A stretch of 64,000 nucleotides of DNA from NCBI GenBank assembly GCA_037355855.1, contig CM074764.1, positions 496,001 through 560,000 of the forward strand, in the 5' to 3' direction. A program made the translations under genes and the position numbers. The notes beneath the pieces are model-generated. The model saw only the letters and a list, made by a program, of their open reading frames with translations, ran no database searches and was not told the DNA's origin. The number at the start of each line of letters is the position of its first letter. Position 1 is the stretch's first letter. The DNA is from Pseudo-nitzschia pungens. Taxonomy: Eukaryota > Bacillariophyta > Bacillariophyceae > Bacillariales > Bacillariaceae. Shown here in pieces: positions 24,630-34,988 of the stretch.

Positions 24630-25800
24630 AACATCTCCATTGAGTCCTGTTGGGATGGGCGTCGATGCGCCCATTCATGAACAAACTGTTTAGCAGAACC
24701 AAAGCTCTAGGTTAAGACTCTACTCGTAACCTTACCATTGACCCACGAGACCAATACCCCCATCCTTTCCTCACTGCGGTAGACTCTGTGCTATTCTCCT
24801 TCCATTTTTGTATGGCACACATCATGTGCTCTTCTCGTCAAATCATTGCCTGATCCAGTAGTATTGCCCATTCCCCAAACCTCCCCAACCTTCTCGTGTC
24901 GCTCACATACTTTTGCCAGTGCATAAGTGAGTAACGGTACACATGGTAGTCTTCTTGGGGTGGTTACGTAAAACCGTAAACTTCTGATTCCTGCTGATTC
25001 TGTGGAACAAACAAATACGTACCGGTAGTACGAAGTGCGTACCTGTAGTAAATCAAAACGAACAATCCGGTTACCGGTACGGGCATCGGGCATAAGGTAA
25101 GTTACTGGTGACTTACTCGTACGTACTCGTACTTACGTTTACCACAACTGCAATCGGAATTGCATCCATCAAGCCACGAAGAAGAAGAAGAATAAGAACA
25201 AAACGATCTTTCGCCGCCGCTTCGCACCGTGAGACGTGAGCGCGTCAGTAAGAAGTAACCTTTCTTGCATTCTTCTTCTTTCCAAGACACAGACGATGCA
25301 ATAATGTTCGAAGTAAGTTACCATAATACTGGTACGTGTACCCTCACGTAATTACAAATCCAAACTCGGTTGCGTTCGCCCCACTCAACATCACGGAATG
25401 GAATGGAATGAAAATGAAAATGAAAATGAAATGAACCGATAGACAGGAAACAGAACATCAATCCATCAATTGAATCGCGAATCTTCAATCGTCATCGAAC
25501 CAGCGAGGACCACCGACACACCTTGCCCAGAACGCCATTGCGAATCTGCCAAGCACCACAAAGCAGGCATACGGCATACGGCATACGGCATACGGCATAC
25601 CGCATTTGCATTGCATTGACTCAACTCGACTCGACTCGACATCGCATCGCATTGCATTTCGCTGCGCGCCAAAGCACCGAATCCGCTCCCCTCTAACAGA
25701 CGACAGCCAAACGCGGAGCGACGGGCAAACACGTATCACGCTGTGACAAACAAACACGCACACGCACACGCACACGCACACATCGACCGACCGACTAACC
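24630..25800. repeat. Intergenic with simple tandem repeats
   Basis: No gene recognised. Tandem arrays include (GGCATAC)n at about 25569-25600, alternating TCGAC/CGCAT words at about 25615-25670, and (CACACG)n at about 25753-25780, which ends about 20 bases before a candidate small ORF. GTAAGGTTAC-like and CCGGTACG words occur at about 24727 and 25025-25085. Confidence 0.55.
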
Positions 25801-25980
25801 ATGCCGGGGCTCTTGTGTTCGGCAATCGCCGTAACGGTCTTGTTGCTTGTGTCGGCGTCCAACACGCACGGCATCGGTTGGATCTTATTTCCCACTCCCG
25901 TGAGCGAACTACACGGCAACCACCGCAGCGACATGGCCCTGGCGGTCTTTTACGACGTCTTTGTCTTTATGCTGCTGTAG
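25801..25980 (+). CDS. Candidate small secreted or membrane peptide (59 aa)
   Basis: ATG at 25801 to TAG at 25978, 59 codons. The N-terminus has a hydrophobic core typical of a signal peptide (LLCSAIAVTVLLLVSAS), followed by a short polar centre with HGIGWILFPTPVSELHGN, and a second hydrophobic stretch at the end (MALAVFYDVFVFMLL). The ATG is preceded by ACTAACC after a CACACG repeat. Codon choice is GC-ending, as in the real genes here. No family is recognised. It could be the first exon of a larger gene, or chance, since the length is short. I rate it as plausible because of the clean signal sequence. Confidence 0.35.
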   Translation: MPGLLCSAIAVTVLLLVSASNTHGIGWILFPTPVSELHGNHRSDMALAVFYDVFVFMLL

Positions 25981-27379
25981 AGCGGTGGGATCCGTTGGGA
26001 TGCAATGCCATGGGATGCAATGCCATGGGATGGGATGCAATGGAATGCCGATGAACAACGCAACCCCGCGAATGCGTTCCTAGAACTATAGATGAGAGGA
26101 GAGGAGAGGAGAGAAGATAAGAAGTGATAGTGTGTACACGACCGAATCAACCATTCGGGACAACGGAGTTTGATAGAACACGACACGATGCGGCAGAGAG
26201 AACAAAGAGTGCGTCCGATCCGATCCGAGACGAGCAATTGCCGAAAGCAATTTGGTGTTCGAAAGCGTGTTCCGGAGAATTTTCTTTGCGAATACGAAAT
26301 AGCCTTTGCGAATGAGGGAGGGAGTGAGGGAGTGATCGAGTCCCTCTGTTCCTGGATTGCTTCCGGTGCGACGTGGATCCTCTCGGAATGAATCGACGCG
26401 ATGCTTTCTCTCTCGAAACCCGGAATGGAGATGGCCATGCGTAGCCTACCAAAAGTCCCGCGCTTGTATGCGTGTTGTTGGAAAAAATTGGAGGGAGAGC
26501 GGCGCGAGCGAGGCGATGGATGCCGTCCCCGCCGCCGGGGAAGCGATCCGGGACGCGAGGGCCTTTTCGGTTGGCAGAGAGGCACGAGCACGCCGGCAAC
26601 GAAGATCCGTCGGGGGCGGATTTGCCACCCGATGATCCGGAGGGCGCTCCGCGAAAAACAAACAAACAAACAAACCAACGGGCGAGATCGCCGCCGGGTC
26701 CTCGTTCTCGGACCCGGTGCGATCCAAAACTGCACAGCACACAACAGACGGGGAGGAACGCACGTGCTGGACGGAACGACGGTGGCTGCCGGCACGTCCC
26801 CCGACGAGTGTCGGAAGCGCGACGCGACGGTGACCGCGAGATCGGTGGGATTGTATGCATGGGTGCGCAAGTGCGTCCGTCCGTGCGCGCGTCCGAACTC
26901 GCGACGAAATGGCCCGCTGCCAACGGTCCCCGCGGGGAACCGACTCTCGGACCGTTGGGTGCCGCCTTTGATTTCGCGCTCCGCTCCGCTGCGGATGCCG
27001 CGTCCCCGTCGTCCAAACGAAAGAAGACTCTGTGCCGTGTCGAGAAGAAGCACTGGTGGTAGCGAGCGAGAAGGGAAAGACCACAAAATGGTGTCGCAGC
27101 GACGAGAAATGCAACGAGATGAGACGAGATAAGACAAGACAATCTTCTCACGAAACCATATGCCTGCCGATTCATCGGATTCCATCGCCAAAAGTTATGA
27201 GATGGACGCGCAACACGAATCCAACGATAAAATCGCGGGAAACTACAAACCACTGGCGAAGCACTACGAAAAATTACAATCTCTTTATAGTTTTCTCTAG
27301 CATTCAATCTCACTACATGCCATGGCCATAACTGGAAACTGTGAAATACGTGCAATGCAAGTCAAACCTTTTTGTTCCT
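25981..27379. other. GC-rich block open in many frames, gene unresolved
   Basis: Starts with tandem GGGATGCAATGCCAT words (25998-26045) and a GAGAGG run. From about 26400 to 27110 the sequence is GC-rich and four or five frames on both strands stay open for 200-400 codons, with no family motif. The most protein-like pieces are plus-strand: GASEAMDAVPAAGEAIRDAR near 26508-26567, and GPLGAAFDFALRSAADAASP ending at a stop near 27062. They lie in different frames, and (CAAA)n at 26660-26683 interrupts between them. A spliced gene is possible, but I cannot build one. A CpG-rich leader or promoter of unknown owner is an alternative. Confidence 0.3.
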
Positions 27380-30300
27380 TTAGACATTTCTCACATTCCA
27401 AACAAACCCAATTGCGTTCAACCTGTCAATGCGGTCCTTTCTCTTGCAACGCATGCGTTGCTTATTCACCCAATTTGCAAGTTTTGGATCTGCTTTGTAA
27501 TTACAAGGAACACGAGTGGTCTTGTGTCTCTTTTTGTAGTCCACAAGGCGCTCATACATACTCTCCCACTGCCCATTGTGATGTATATCATTTGCATCCC
27601 AAACAAACCCAATGCTATTCAACCTGTCAATGCGGTCCTTTCTCTTGCAATATTTGCGTTGGCTCTGAACCCAATTTGCAAGTTTGGGATCTGCATTGTA
27701 ATTACAAGGAACACGAGTGGTCTTGTGTCTCTTTTTGTACTCCACAAGACGCTCAAACATACTCTCCCACTGCCCATTGTGACGTATATCAGTTGCATCC
27801 CAAACAAACCCAATTGCGTTCAACCTGTCAATTCGGTCCTTTCTCCTGCAATAACGGCGTTGAGTATGAACCCAAGTTCCAAGTTTGGGATCTGCATTGT
27901 AATTACAAGGAACACGAGTGGTCTTGTGTCTCTTTTTGTACTCCACAAGACGCTCAAACATACTCTCCCACTGCCCATTGTGACGTATATCAGTTGCATC
28001 CCAAACAAACCCAATTGCGTTCAACCTGTCAATGCGGTCCTTTCTCTTGCAACGCATGCGTTGCTTATTCACCCAATTTGCAAGTTTTGGATCTGCTTTG
28101 TAATTACAAGGAACACGAGTGGTCTTGTGTCTCTTTTTGTACTCCACAAGACGCCGAAACATACTCTCCCACTGCTCATTGTGATGTATATCAGTTGCAT
28201 CCCAAACAAACCCAATTGTGTTCAACCTGTCAATGCGGTCCTTTCTCTTGCAATGTCTGTGTTGCTTACTAACCCACTGTCCAAGTTTGGGATCTGCATT
28301 GTACTTTGTAGGAACACGAGTGGTCTTGTGTCTCTTTTTGTACTCCACAAGACGCTCAAACATATTGTCCCACTGCTCATCACAATATATATCATTTGCA
28401 AACCAAACAAACCCAATTGTGTTCAACCTGTCAATGCGATCCTTTCTCATACAACGCTCGCGTTGCTTATGAACCCAATTTCCAAGTTTGGGATCTGCTT
28501 TGTAATTACGAGGAACACAAGTGGTATTGTGTCTCCTTTTGTACTCCACAAGACACTGAAACATACTCTCCCACTGCTCATCATGATGAATATTGCGTGC
28601 ATCCCAGACAAACCCAATTGAATTCAACCTGTCAATGCGGTCCTTTCTATTGCAATATTGGCGTTGAGTACGAACCCATTTTGCAAGTTTGGGATCTGCA
28701 TTGTAATTAGGAGGAACACAAGTGGTCTTGTACCTCTTATTGTATTTCACAAGGCGTTGGAACATACTCTCCCACTTCTCATTGTAATGTATATCATTTG
28801 CATCCCAAACAAACCCAATGCTATTCAACCTGTCAACGCGGTCCTTCCTCTTGCAACGTCTGCGTTGCTCACTAACCCAATTTGCAAGTTTGGGATCTGC
28901 TTTGTAATTTGTAGGAACATGACTGGTCTTGTGTCTCTTTTTGTACTCCACAAGGCGCTCAAACATACTGTCCCACTTCTCATTGCGATGTATATCATTT
29001 GCATCCCAAACAAACCCAATTGTCCTCCAACGAGCAGGAGCACTCCATTCAAATCCTATGGAACTCAATCGTCGAACGCGGTATGTCGCTAATCTTTTGG
29101 TTTTGTACGCGGCACGCTGTTTGCTGACCCATCTCCCAAGAGCAGAACGAGTGCCGATTCCACTTGTTGTGTTGTGTTTGTGTTTGTACTCAACGAGGAG
29201 TTGAAACATTGATTCCCACTTTTCGGGACGGTAGCTACCACCAGTCTCAAGCTGTGGAATCGAGCGGGACCGAGGAACGCGCTCTTTGGCATTGCTTTCG
29301 TCATCTGCATCGTCGTCAGAGTCGGAACCGAGGTCGCAGATTTCTACATCGGAAGAGTTTGTATTCGTCCCTCCGTCATCGGCTTCGTGCGCATAGTTCG
29401 GGGAAAGCTCCACCCGCGTGGTCGACCTAGTGCGACGGAGGGTTCTCGGACGTTTTGCAGAAAACCGTTTCCTGTCTCTCGGCGCCTCTGCGGACTCCGG
29501 ATCGGATTCGGTCAATGGAAATTCATCGAGGCAATCCTCCACATCGTCGCAAGATTCTGCGTCGGAAAATTCGCTCTCGCTGTCGGAAAATCCGGTGCCA
29601 CTGTCGGAGGAATCCTCGTCGCAGTAGTCCACCTTTGGCTTTGCCCCGACGTGACTCCGAAACGATCGAGGACGGAGGGCTCGTGGACTTGTCGCAACTT
29701 CCTGCTCCTTGCCTGCCTCGTGGATGGATGCGTCCGGATTGGTGAACGACGACCGACGCGTTTTTGCGTCTCTGTCTCGATCCGGACCGGTGCGCTTTCT
29801 CTTGCGCCTTTGGAATGCGGACATTTCGTTTTCGGAGGAATTGCGATCCGCCGTTGCGGCTTGGATATCGCGGGAGGGATCCTCCGGGGGAAGCGGGGGC
29901 AACCATCGCCAGCTGCCGGTTTTCCAACCGGACGCGTCGGAATGGTCCGAATCCGAGTCCGACTCCGAGTCCGAACTCCAGCGGTCCGCGCATTCGTCTT
30001 CTTCTTCTTCGCACTTGGTCACTACTTCGGTTGCTGGGTCGTCGCGGGATGGGCTTTCCGAAGGAAGGGGTGGCAACCAGCGCCAGCTGCCGGTTTTCCA
30101 TCCGGATTCGGAATCTGAATGCGAATCCGAATCCGAATGCGAATCCTCGTAGTCTTCCTCCTTGGTCGCAATTCCTATCGCCGAAGTTGTGGTGTCTGGT
30201 TCTTCTTCCTGTTTGGTACGCTCGGTTTTCACTTGGCGCCCCGGCACTGTCGGAGACGAATCCGAACCGGCTTCTCCCTTGACCACAACCCTTGTCTCTC

Positions 30301-30658
30301 CGTTTGCACCCCGGTTTTCTTCTTCTTCTGCTTCTTCTTCTTTTTTGGGTGATTCGGCCTTCACACGAGCACCGGAAATAACTTCTTCTTCCCTGGTCAC
30401 CGCTTCTCGTAGCGCTTCCGCGTTCCGATTTTCTTCTTCTTCTTCTGCTTCTTCGTCTTCTTTGGATGGTTCGAATTTGGAGCGACTGTCCGATGCCGAT
30501 GCTCCCGAGGAACAGTTGTCGGGATTGGAGCTGTCGTAGTCTTCCTGCCAGCACCAATCGCCGGTTTTCCAATCGATTTCCTCGTCGCTGCTATCGATCT
30601 CGATCTCGCTGTCGCTGTCGGCAGCCGCGAGCGACGATGCACTTACTACCATCGCCAT
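27380..30658 (-). CDS. Protein with nine helicase-associated (HA) repeats and an acidic WKTG-motif N-terminus
   Basis: 1092 residues from an ATG at 30658 (MAMVVSASS) to TAA; the frame opens slightly further upstream but without an ATG. The C-terminal half holds nine tandem repeats, the first divergent and the other eight about 67 residues (201 bp) each. The core is W-x-x-MF/Y-x-x-LV-x-YK-x-x-x-x-TT-x-VP-x-x-Y-x-ADPKLA-x-WV-x-x-QR, followed by KDRIDRLN-x-IGFVWDA. This matches the helicase-associated domain, a small helical, probably nucleic-acid-binding module that is expanded in diatoms. No DEAD/DEAH helicase motifs are present, so this is a stand-alone HA protein. The first 480 residues are Glu/Asp/Ser-rich and contain three copies of an unfamiliar aromatic motif, WKTG-D/S-W-x-W; two of these are followed by LPPLP. 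Basic clusters (RRKRKRTG) suggest a nuclear location. Two plus-strand frames over the repeats are shadows. Confidence 0.85.
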   Translation of the reverse strand: MAMVVSASSLAAADSDSEIEIDSSDEEIDWKTGDWCWQEDYDSSNPDNCSSGASASDSRSKFEPSKEDEEAEEEEENRNAEALREAVTREEEVISGARVKAESPKKEEEAEEEENRGANGETRVVVKGEAGSDSSPTVPGRQVKTERTKQEEEPDTTTSAIGIATKEEDYEDSHSDSDSHSDSESGWKTGSWRWLPPLPSESPSRDDPATEVVTKCEEEEDECADRWSSDSESDSDSDHSDASGWKTGSWRWLPPLPPEDPSRDIQAATADRNSSENEMSAFQRRKRKRTGPDRDRDAKTRRSSFTNPDASIHEAGKEQEVATSPRALRPRSFRSHVGAKPKVDYCDEDSSDSGTGFSDSESEFSDAESCDDVEDCLDEFPLTESDPESAEAPRDRKRFSAKRPRTLRRTRSTTRVELSPNYAHEADDGGTNTNSSDVEICDLGSDSDDDADDESNAKERVPRSRSIPQLETGGSYRPEKWESMFQLLVEYKHKHNTTSGIGTRSALGRWVSKQRAAYKTKRLATYRVRRLSSIGFEWSAPARWRTIGFVWDANDIHRNEKWDSMFERLVEYKKRHKTSHVPTNYKADPKLANWVSEQRRRCKRKDRVDRLNSIGFVWDANDIHYNEKWESMFQRLVKYNKRYKTTCVPPNYNADPKLAKWVRTQRQYCNRKDRIDRLNSIGFVWDARNIHHDEQWESMFQCLVEYKRRHNTTCVPRNYKADPKLGNWVHKQRERCMRKDRIDRLNTIGFVWFANDIYCDEQWDNMFERLVEYKKRHKTTRVPTKYNADPKLGQWVSKQHRHCKRKDRIDRLNTIGFVWDATDIHHNEQWESMFRRLVEYKKRHKTTRVPCNYKADPKLANWVNKQRMRCKRKDRIDRLNAIGFVWDATDIRHNGQWESMFERLVEYKKRHKTTRVPCNYNADPKLGTWVHTQRRYCRRKDRIDRLNAIGFVWDATDIRHNGQWESMFERLVEYKKRHKTTRVPCNYNADPKLANWVQSQRKYCKRKDRIDRLNSIGFVWDANDIHHNGQWESMYERLVDYKKRHKTTRVPCNYKADPKLANWVNKQRMRCKRKDRIDRLNAIGFVWNVRNV

Positions 30659-31679
30659 TAGCGATGGATTTTTCTCCGATATTCCTGTTTGGGAACGATG
30701 CGGTGACAAAGGCGTTGTCTTCCTCCGTACCGGTGTTGGATGAATTGATTCTCTATTCTCTATCTCCTTCTCTTTCCTTGGAACGGAGAGGGATCAAAAT
30801 TGGTGGCTCGAACTATCGAATTGTGGGACGGGAGCAGGAAGAATGTTTGCCGGGATGGAGAAAGAGGCAGGTCGGAGATTATCAATAGAGCAATAGTGGT
30901 GCGTGTGACTACTCTGGCAAACGACTCTATCAAAATCAACAATGAAATACAGTAAGGTACGGCGGGAGTGCTATCTGTTATCGAACATGGAACAAACCGG
31001 TAGAAACGAAGTTCAGTCCAGTCTGAAACACAACGAAACATCGTCGAACATGCACGGTAATATTTAGCATAGGAACGAAATCAGAGGCAAGGCAAGCACA
31101 CCATGTCAAATCTTCCTTCGACTAGTTTGACTCAGTCGAGGCGTCGACTTTTGACACTTCCCGGACTTGTCCGGTAAGATTATCGAATTTCCGGTATTTC
31201 CCGTACTATGCTATTTTTTTGGGGTTGGCATGCATTTGAAAAACTCAACGTTCGCGATATGGTAGGAAAAAAAACGGTTTTGGAAATAACGGTCGAGAGA
31301 GGAACTCACTGAAAACGAACTTCCTACTTTTTCTTGCTTTTCATTCGAAGGGACGAGGGACTTTCCCGCAACCAAATTCATTCATGCAAGTACCGATACT
31401 TCGTCATCATTATCATTATCATTGTCATCATCATCATCATTATCCTACCTTCCGTGGTCATCGCTGTGCGGGACCCTGAGATCGCGACACTGAGTAAAAC
31501 TTGAATTCCGAGTACCACCATTTTCAGTTAGCGAAAAGTCTTCAGAACCCGCACTACTACTACGTGTACGTGTACATGGATACCGCGGAACGAAAGATTC
31601 CTCGACTCCTTGTGCGGCATTTCCCGCCCGACGCAAGGAACGAGTTGCTGCGCGTGCCCATCCGTCACCGCGCCTCGCG
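30659..31679. other. Intergenic between divergent genes
   Basis: About 1 kb that must contain the promoters of the HA-repeat gene (minus) and the glycosyltransferase-like gene (plus). A (CAT/TCA)n run lies at 31400-31442. Short open frames on both strands lack motifs. No GTAAGGTTAC hairpin is seen here. Confidence 0.5.
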
Positions 31680-33149
31680 ATGAGTGCCCTTCCCGCTGAA
31701 AAAAATCCCGGGGCACGGAGTTCCGGAACTCTTCGTCGGGTCGGTAGAACACGGAATGGTGCCAATCGCGGTGATCGGAACCATCCCCTCGTCCGTCGTT
31801 CCTCGACGAGGACGATTCTGGGAGTCGCGACCGCGCTCGCGGTCCTTTGTTCCCTCCGCAACGTGACGCGATCGTCGGAAGCGACCGCGAGGATTGCGAT
31901 CCTGGAACTGGTCGAGAGGGACGGTCCCACCGCACCGGTGCGAAAGGATCGGGACCGTGGATCGTCGGGGGAACGCGAACCATCGGCGGCCACCATTTCC
32001 GCGGCGGGGGAGACCGGCGAACGGCATTCGGAAGGAAAGGCCGGGAACTCTCGGTCGACCCGGAAACATTGGACCAAGGCGGTTCCGTCCAAGAAACGAC
32101 CAGCTCCTGGGATGGTTTCAACATCGTCGCTACCTCCCCAGATGGCAACCTCGAAATCGACTCCGTTACACATCAACATCACCACCCACCAAAACAAAAG
32201 CGAAAACAACAGCACCGCGACACAATCGAACCAGAGAATCATGTTGCTGATCACGACCCATCTCTCCGAAGAGCACATCCGGAGTTTCGATTGCTGCTGG
32301 CCACGTCTCGTGAAAGACAGTCAGCTGTTGGGGAAGGTGGACGTGACGGTGTTCACCAACTTTCGCTACGACTTCTACAACAAGAACGTCACGGACCGCA
32401 TCACCAACCTGTTTTCCGACAATCCCCGGGTATTCTACCGCAGCGCACCGACCAACCTCGCGCTCGCCGTCCGAGACATTCCCCACAGGGACATGAGACT
32501 CCAGTGGAGTGCCAACATGGGTGTCCAGCTCGGTTTCCGAGAGGGATGGTTCTCCGGGTACGATTGGCTGATCCGAATCAATCCGGACGTTCTCATTCGC
32601 AATTCCACCTGGCTCATGGAGACCATGAAAGGGATGTCGCCCGCCGGAACGGGGGTCGACGGGATCTTTGTCCGCTGCACGCCCGGCAAGGTCCACACGG
32701 ATTTTTTTGCCGTGCGTCCGCACGCACTGCTGGTTCGGCACCGCGCCGATACCAACACCACCAACACCAACACCAACACCAACACCAATACCACCAACAC
32801 CACCGACACTGGCAAACCCGATGAGGATCTCCCCTTTTCGAGATTGGTCGACGGAAACCACGAGATGACCGCCGCGCACTATTTCCGACACATCCTGGAG
32901 AGCGGTAGGTACGCCCTGCTTCCCGATGCGGATCGATCGCGGGGGTTTTGTCGCGTGCGGGGAAACGCTTCGTCGGTCGTTCACGACCACAACACGTGCA
33001 CGCGACGGCGACGGCAACCGCAACGGCAAAGGCTAGTACCGGCGGACAACCCGTCGTTGTCGTCACCCGGTCACGAAAACCTAGCCGACGACGACCTTGG
33101 CTATGGGGATTTCGTTTGCAATGGCCTCGAGGGATGGGACGTTGCGTAG
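31680..33149 (+). CDS. Type II membrane glycosyltransferase-like protein
   Basis: Single-exon frame of 489 residues. A basic N-terminus is followed by one short hydrophobic segment (about 44-58), then a Ser/Thr/Lys-rich stem and a globular domain from about residue 186 (RIMLLITTHLSEEHIRSFD). This is the layout of Golgi type II enzymes. The domain contains VDVTVFTNF, a conserved-looking YDWLIRINPDVLIRN (about 294-308), where N-P-D-V may play the role of a DxD-like sugar-nucleotide or metal site, and GVDGIFVRCTPGKVHTDFFAVRPHAL. That pattern is typical of algal glycosyltransferase-like proteins of unknown specificity. Several N-x-S/T sites fit a luminal location. A (Thr-Asn)n stretch encoded by CAACAC repeats lies at about 360-377. 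Donor and acceptor sugars are unknown. Confidence 0.6.
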   Translation: MSALPAEKNPGARSSGTLRRVGRTRNGANRGDRNHPLVRRSSTRTILGVATALAVLCSLRNVTRSSEATARIAILELVERDGPTAPVRKDRDRGSSGEREPSAATISAAGETGERHSEGKAGNSRSTRKHWTKAVPSKKRPAPGMVSTSSLPPQMATSKSTPLHINITTHQNKSENNSTATQSNQRIMLLITTHLSEEHIRSFDCCWPRLVKDSQLLGKVDVTVFTNFRYDFYNKNVTDRITNLFSDNPRVFYRSAPTNLALAVRDIPHRDMRLQWSANMGVQLGFREGWFSGYDWLIRINPDVLIRNSTWLMETMKGMSPAGTGVDGIFVRCTPGKVHTDFFAVRPHALLVRHRADTNTTNTNTNTNTNTTNTTDTGKPDEDLPFSRLVDGNHEMTAAHYFRHILESGRYALLPDADRSRGFCRVRGNASSVVHDHNTCTRRRRQPQRQRLVPADNPSLSSPGHENLADDDLGYGDFVCNGLEGWDVA

Positions 33150-33333
33150 CTAGATTCAAATTCAAAACCGACCTGTCACATCATGCTTTGTTATACTTAT
33201 ACTATTCTACCAGGCGTGAAGGAAATAGATACAGTAACGGAATGAGAGTTCATAGTACACTATGAGTGTGTGGTGACGCAATGCTCTCAGTGTCATTTAA
33301 TAAGTACTTAGGTAGAGAGGACACACTCAAGCA
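33150..33333. other. Short spacer
   Basis: The 3' flank of the glycosyltransferase-like gene and 5' flank of tRNA-Thr. No further feature seen. Confidence 0.5.
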
Positions 33334-33405
33334 GCTGGTTTAGCTCAGTGGTAGAGCATTTGACTTGTAATCAAAAGGTCGGTAGTTCAATCCTGCCATC
33401 CAGCT
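33334..33405 (+). tRNA. tRNA-Thr (TGT)
   Basis: Acceptor GCTGGTT pairs with ATCCAGC (one T-T mismatch), D-arm GCTCAGTGGTAGAGC, anticodon loop CTTGTAA with anticodon TGT, T-arm GGTAG-TTCAATC-CTGCC. No intron. A TTTTT run follows at once (33405-33409), the Pol III terminator. Confidence 0.93.
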
Positions 33406-34519
33406 TTTTGTTTTTTGCACGTGCGCATCGCTTACGTTTTGTAATCTCGGGCAGAGACGCAAATTCAAACACGTGCCATAACGTTCGAACCTTACAGTAA
33501 GGTTACGGTAATCTTACCTTGTTATTGCGCACCAGCGATGAGACCGACGCCTACATTCTTCCTTTTCTCTTTCTGGGGTCATCCGCCACATACTCCTCTC
33601 TTCCGTTCGGTTCCATTGGATCTCATGTTCTAGTATTTTGAGATGATAGAACACTACTCGATGACTAATTGTGACGAAACAGACGAAACGTTGTCCTCCT
33701 TTCTCCACTCGGTTGTATTGTTAATATTATTAGTACTAGTACTAGTAGTAGTAGTAGCTTCTTGAAACATTCCTTTCCCTACTAAGTAGTAGCAATTTGC
33801 CTCGTCTCAGCCTGCTTCCTGCTACAAGATCTACTACTTCCAAACTTTAGTTATTATCAATGAATTTGATATCTTCTTGGATTCTTAGCAACATGATTTA
33901 GGCATACCAGCAGCAACTTCGGAACTGGAGTCTACTATGCTGGATTCTTGTACTATGCCTTTTTGGCCTTGACCTGTCATCCTCCTACTGAACCTAGTGG
34001 GAGGGAAACCATGTCCACATCTCTACCTTCCTCTATAATGACAAACAATCACCCATAATGATGGTAAAACTGATAATGGTAGAAATGACTGAACTCACTG
34101 CGGAGTGTGGAAAATTTTGGTACCATTCTTGAATATTTGTTTTGGCGTTACTACTAGTAGTAGTAGTCAATTTCATTATGTAAATTTCTCAATTGTCAAA
34201 CATAACAGAGCAGTTTGGTGGTACAATCATTCTAAAAATCACAAAACTATTTACAGGGTTTTGATATCTATACTAGTAATTATGTTGCCTGTTTTTCAAA
34301 TAACTACAAGTGGTTGAAATAAAATACAAACCAAGATTGAGGACAACAATCTGAAACATATTCCTACTACTTGTCTCGAAGGGTCGTTAACTGACGATTC
34401 ACTCAGCCGGGTCAGTGAGCTCCTGAAGAATAAAAAATTTAGGAAGAAAAAGAAAGAAGACGAGGAGTACCACTACTCGTACTAGAGAATCGAAGTGAGA
34501 ACAACATCATGCGGAGGTG
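33406..34519. other. Intergenic with hairpin motif
   Basis: No gene. A perfect AACCTTAC-A-GTAAGGTT hairpin lies at 33488-33504, 80 bp past tRNA-Thr, with a further GGTAATCTTACC just after it. ACTAGTAGTAGTA stutters occur at about 33730-33755 and 34150-34170. Confidence 0.6.
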
Positions 34520-34898
34520 CATCGAGTCCTCATCAAAGTGCCTCCGCTTGGAAAGCGATGAATCGACAGTCTCAAGAGTCATCGGCACATAGCATCTATA
34601 GCGGGGTAATGTTACTCCGGGTGTCATGAAGTTACGATTGCCGTTGCATCGAGTTGTAATAAAAATGCTTTCGCTTCGAAAGGCGATGACTCCTCGCCGG
34701 TTGCTAGAGTCGTCGACACATTGATCCTATTGTGGGGTAATGTTACTCCGAGTGTCATGAAGTTACGATTGCCATTGCATCGAGTTGTAATAAAAATGCT
34801 TTCGCTTTGAAAGACGATGATTCGACGGTGGCAGTCGTCGGCACAATGCTTCTGAACTAGGGTAAAGTGACTCCGAGCGTCGTAAAGTTACCATTGCC
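34520..34898. repeat. Three-copy tandem repeat, unit about 127-131 bp
   Basis: Copies begin at 34520, 34647 and 34778, each with CATCGAGT. They share AATAAAAATGCTTTCGCTT (copies 2-3), a GCGATGA/ACGATGA block, GGGGTAATGTTACTCCG (copies 1-2) and GTCATGAAGTTACGATTGCC. Copies 2 and 3 are most alike at their starts, copies 1 and 2 at their ends. The array ends about 90 bp from the terminus of tRNA-Met. No open frame runs through it in a repeat-consistent way. Confidence 0.8.
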
Positions 34899-34988
34899 AT
34901 ACCGGTAGACGTAACGTGGTGTTTCGAAAAGGACGACGAGGACGACACCAATACCAGGTGAAAGCGATTGCAGGCCCATCAAAAAGAT

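Noticed and set aside
27322..28621. Long plus-strand frames with Cys/His-rich 67-residue repeats opposite the HA gene
   Set aside because: They are the antisense of the HA repeat array. The periodicity is inherited, and the sense frame matches a known domain over nine repeats.
27396..29000. CRISPR-like or satellite array because of the 201-bp DNA periodicity
   Set aside because: The period is a multiple of three, the unit encodes an HA domain throughout, and there are no unique spacers.
31445..32278. 277-codon minus-strand frame opposite the glycosyltransferase-like gene
   Set aside because: Low-complexity Arg/Ser/Pro shadow; the sense strand shows a type II membrane protein layout.
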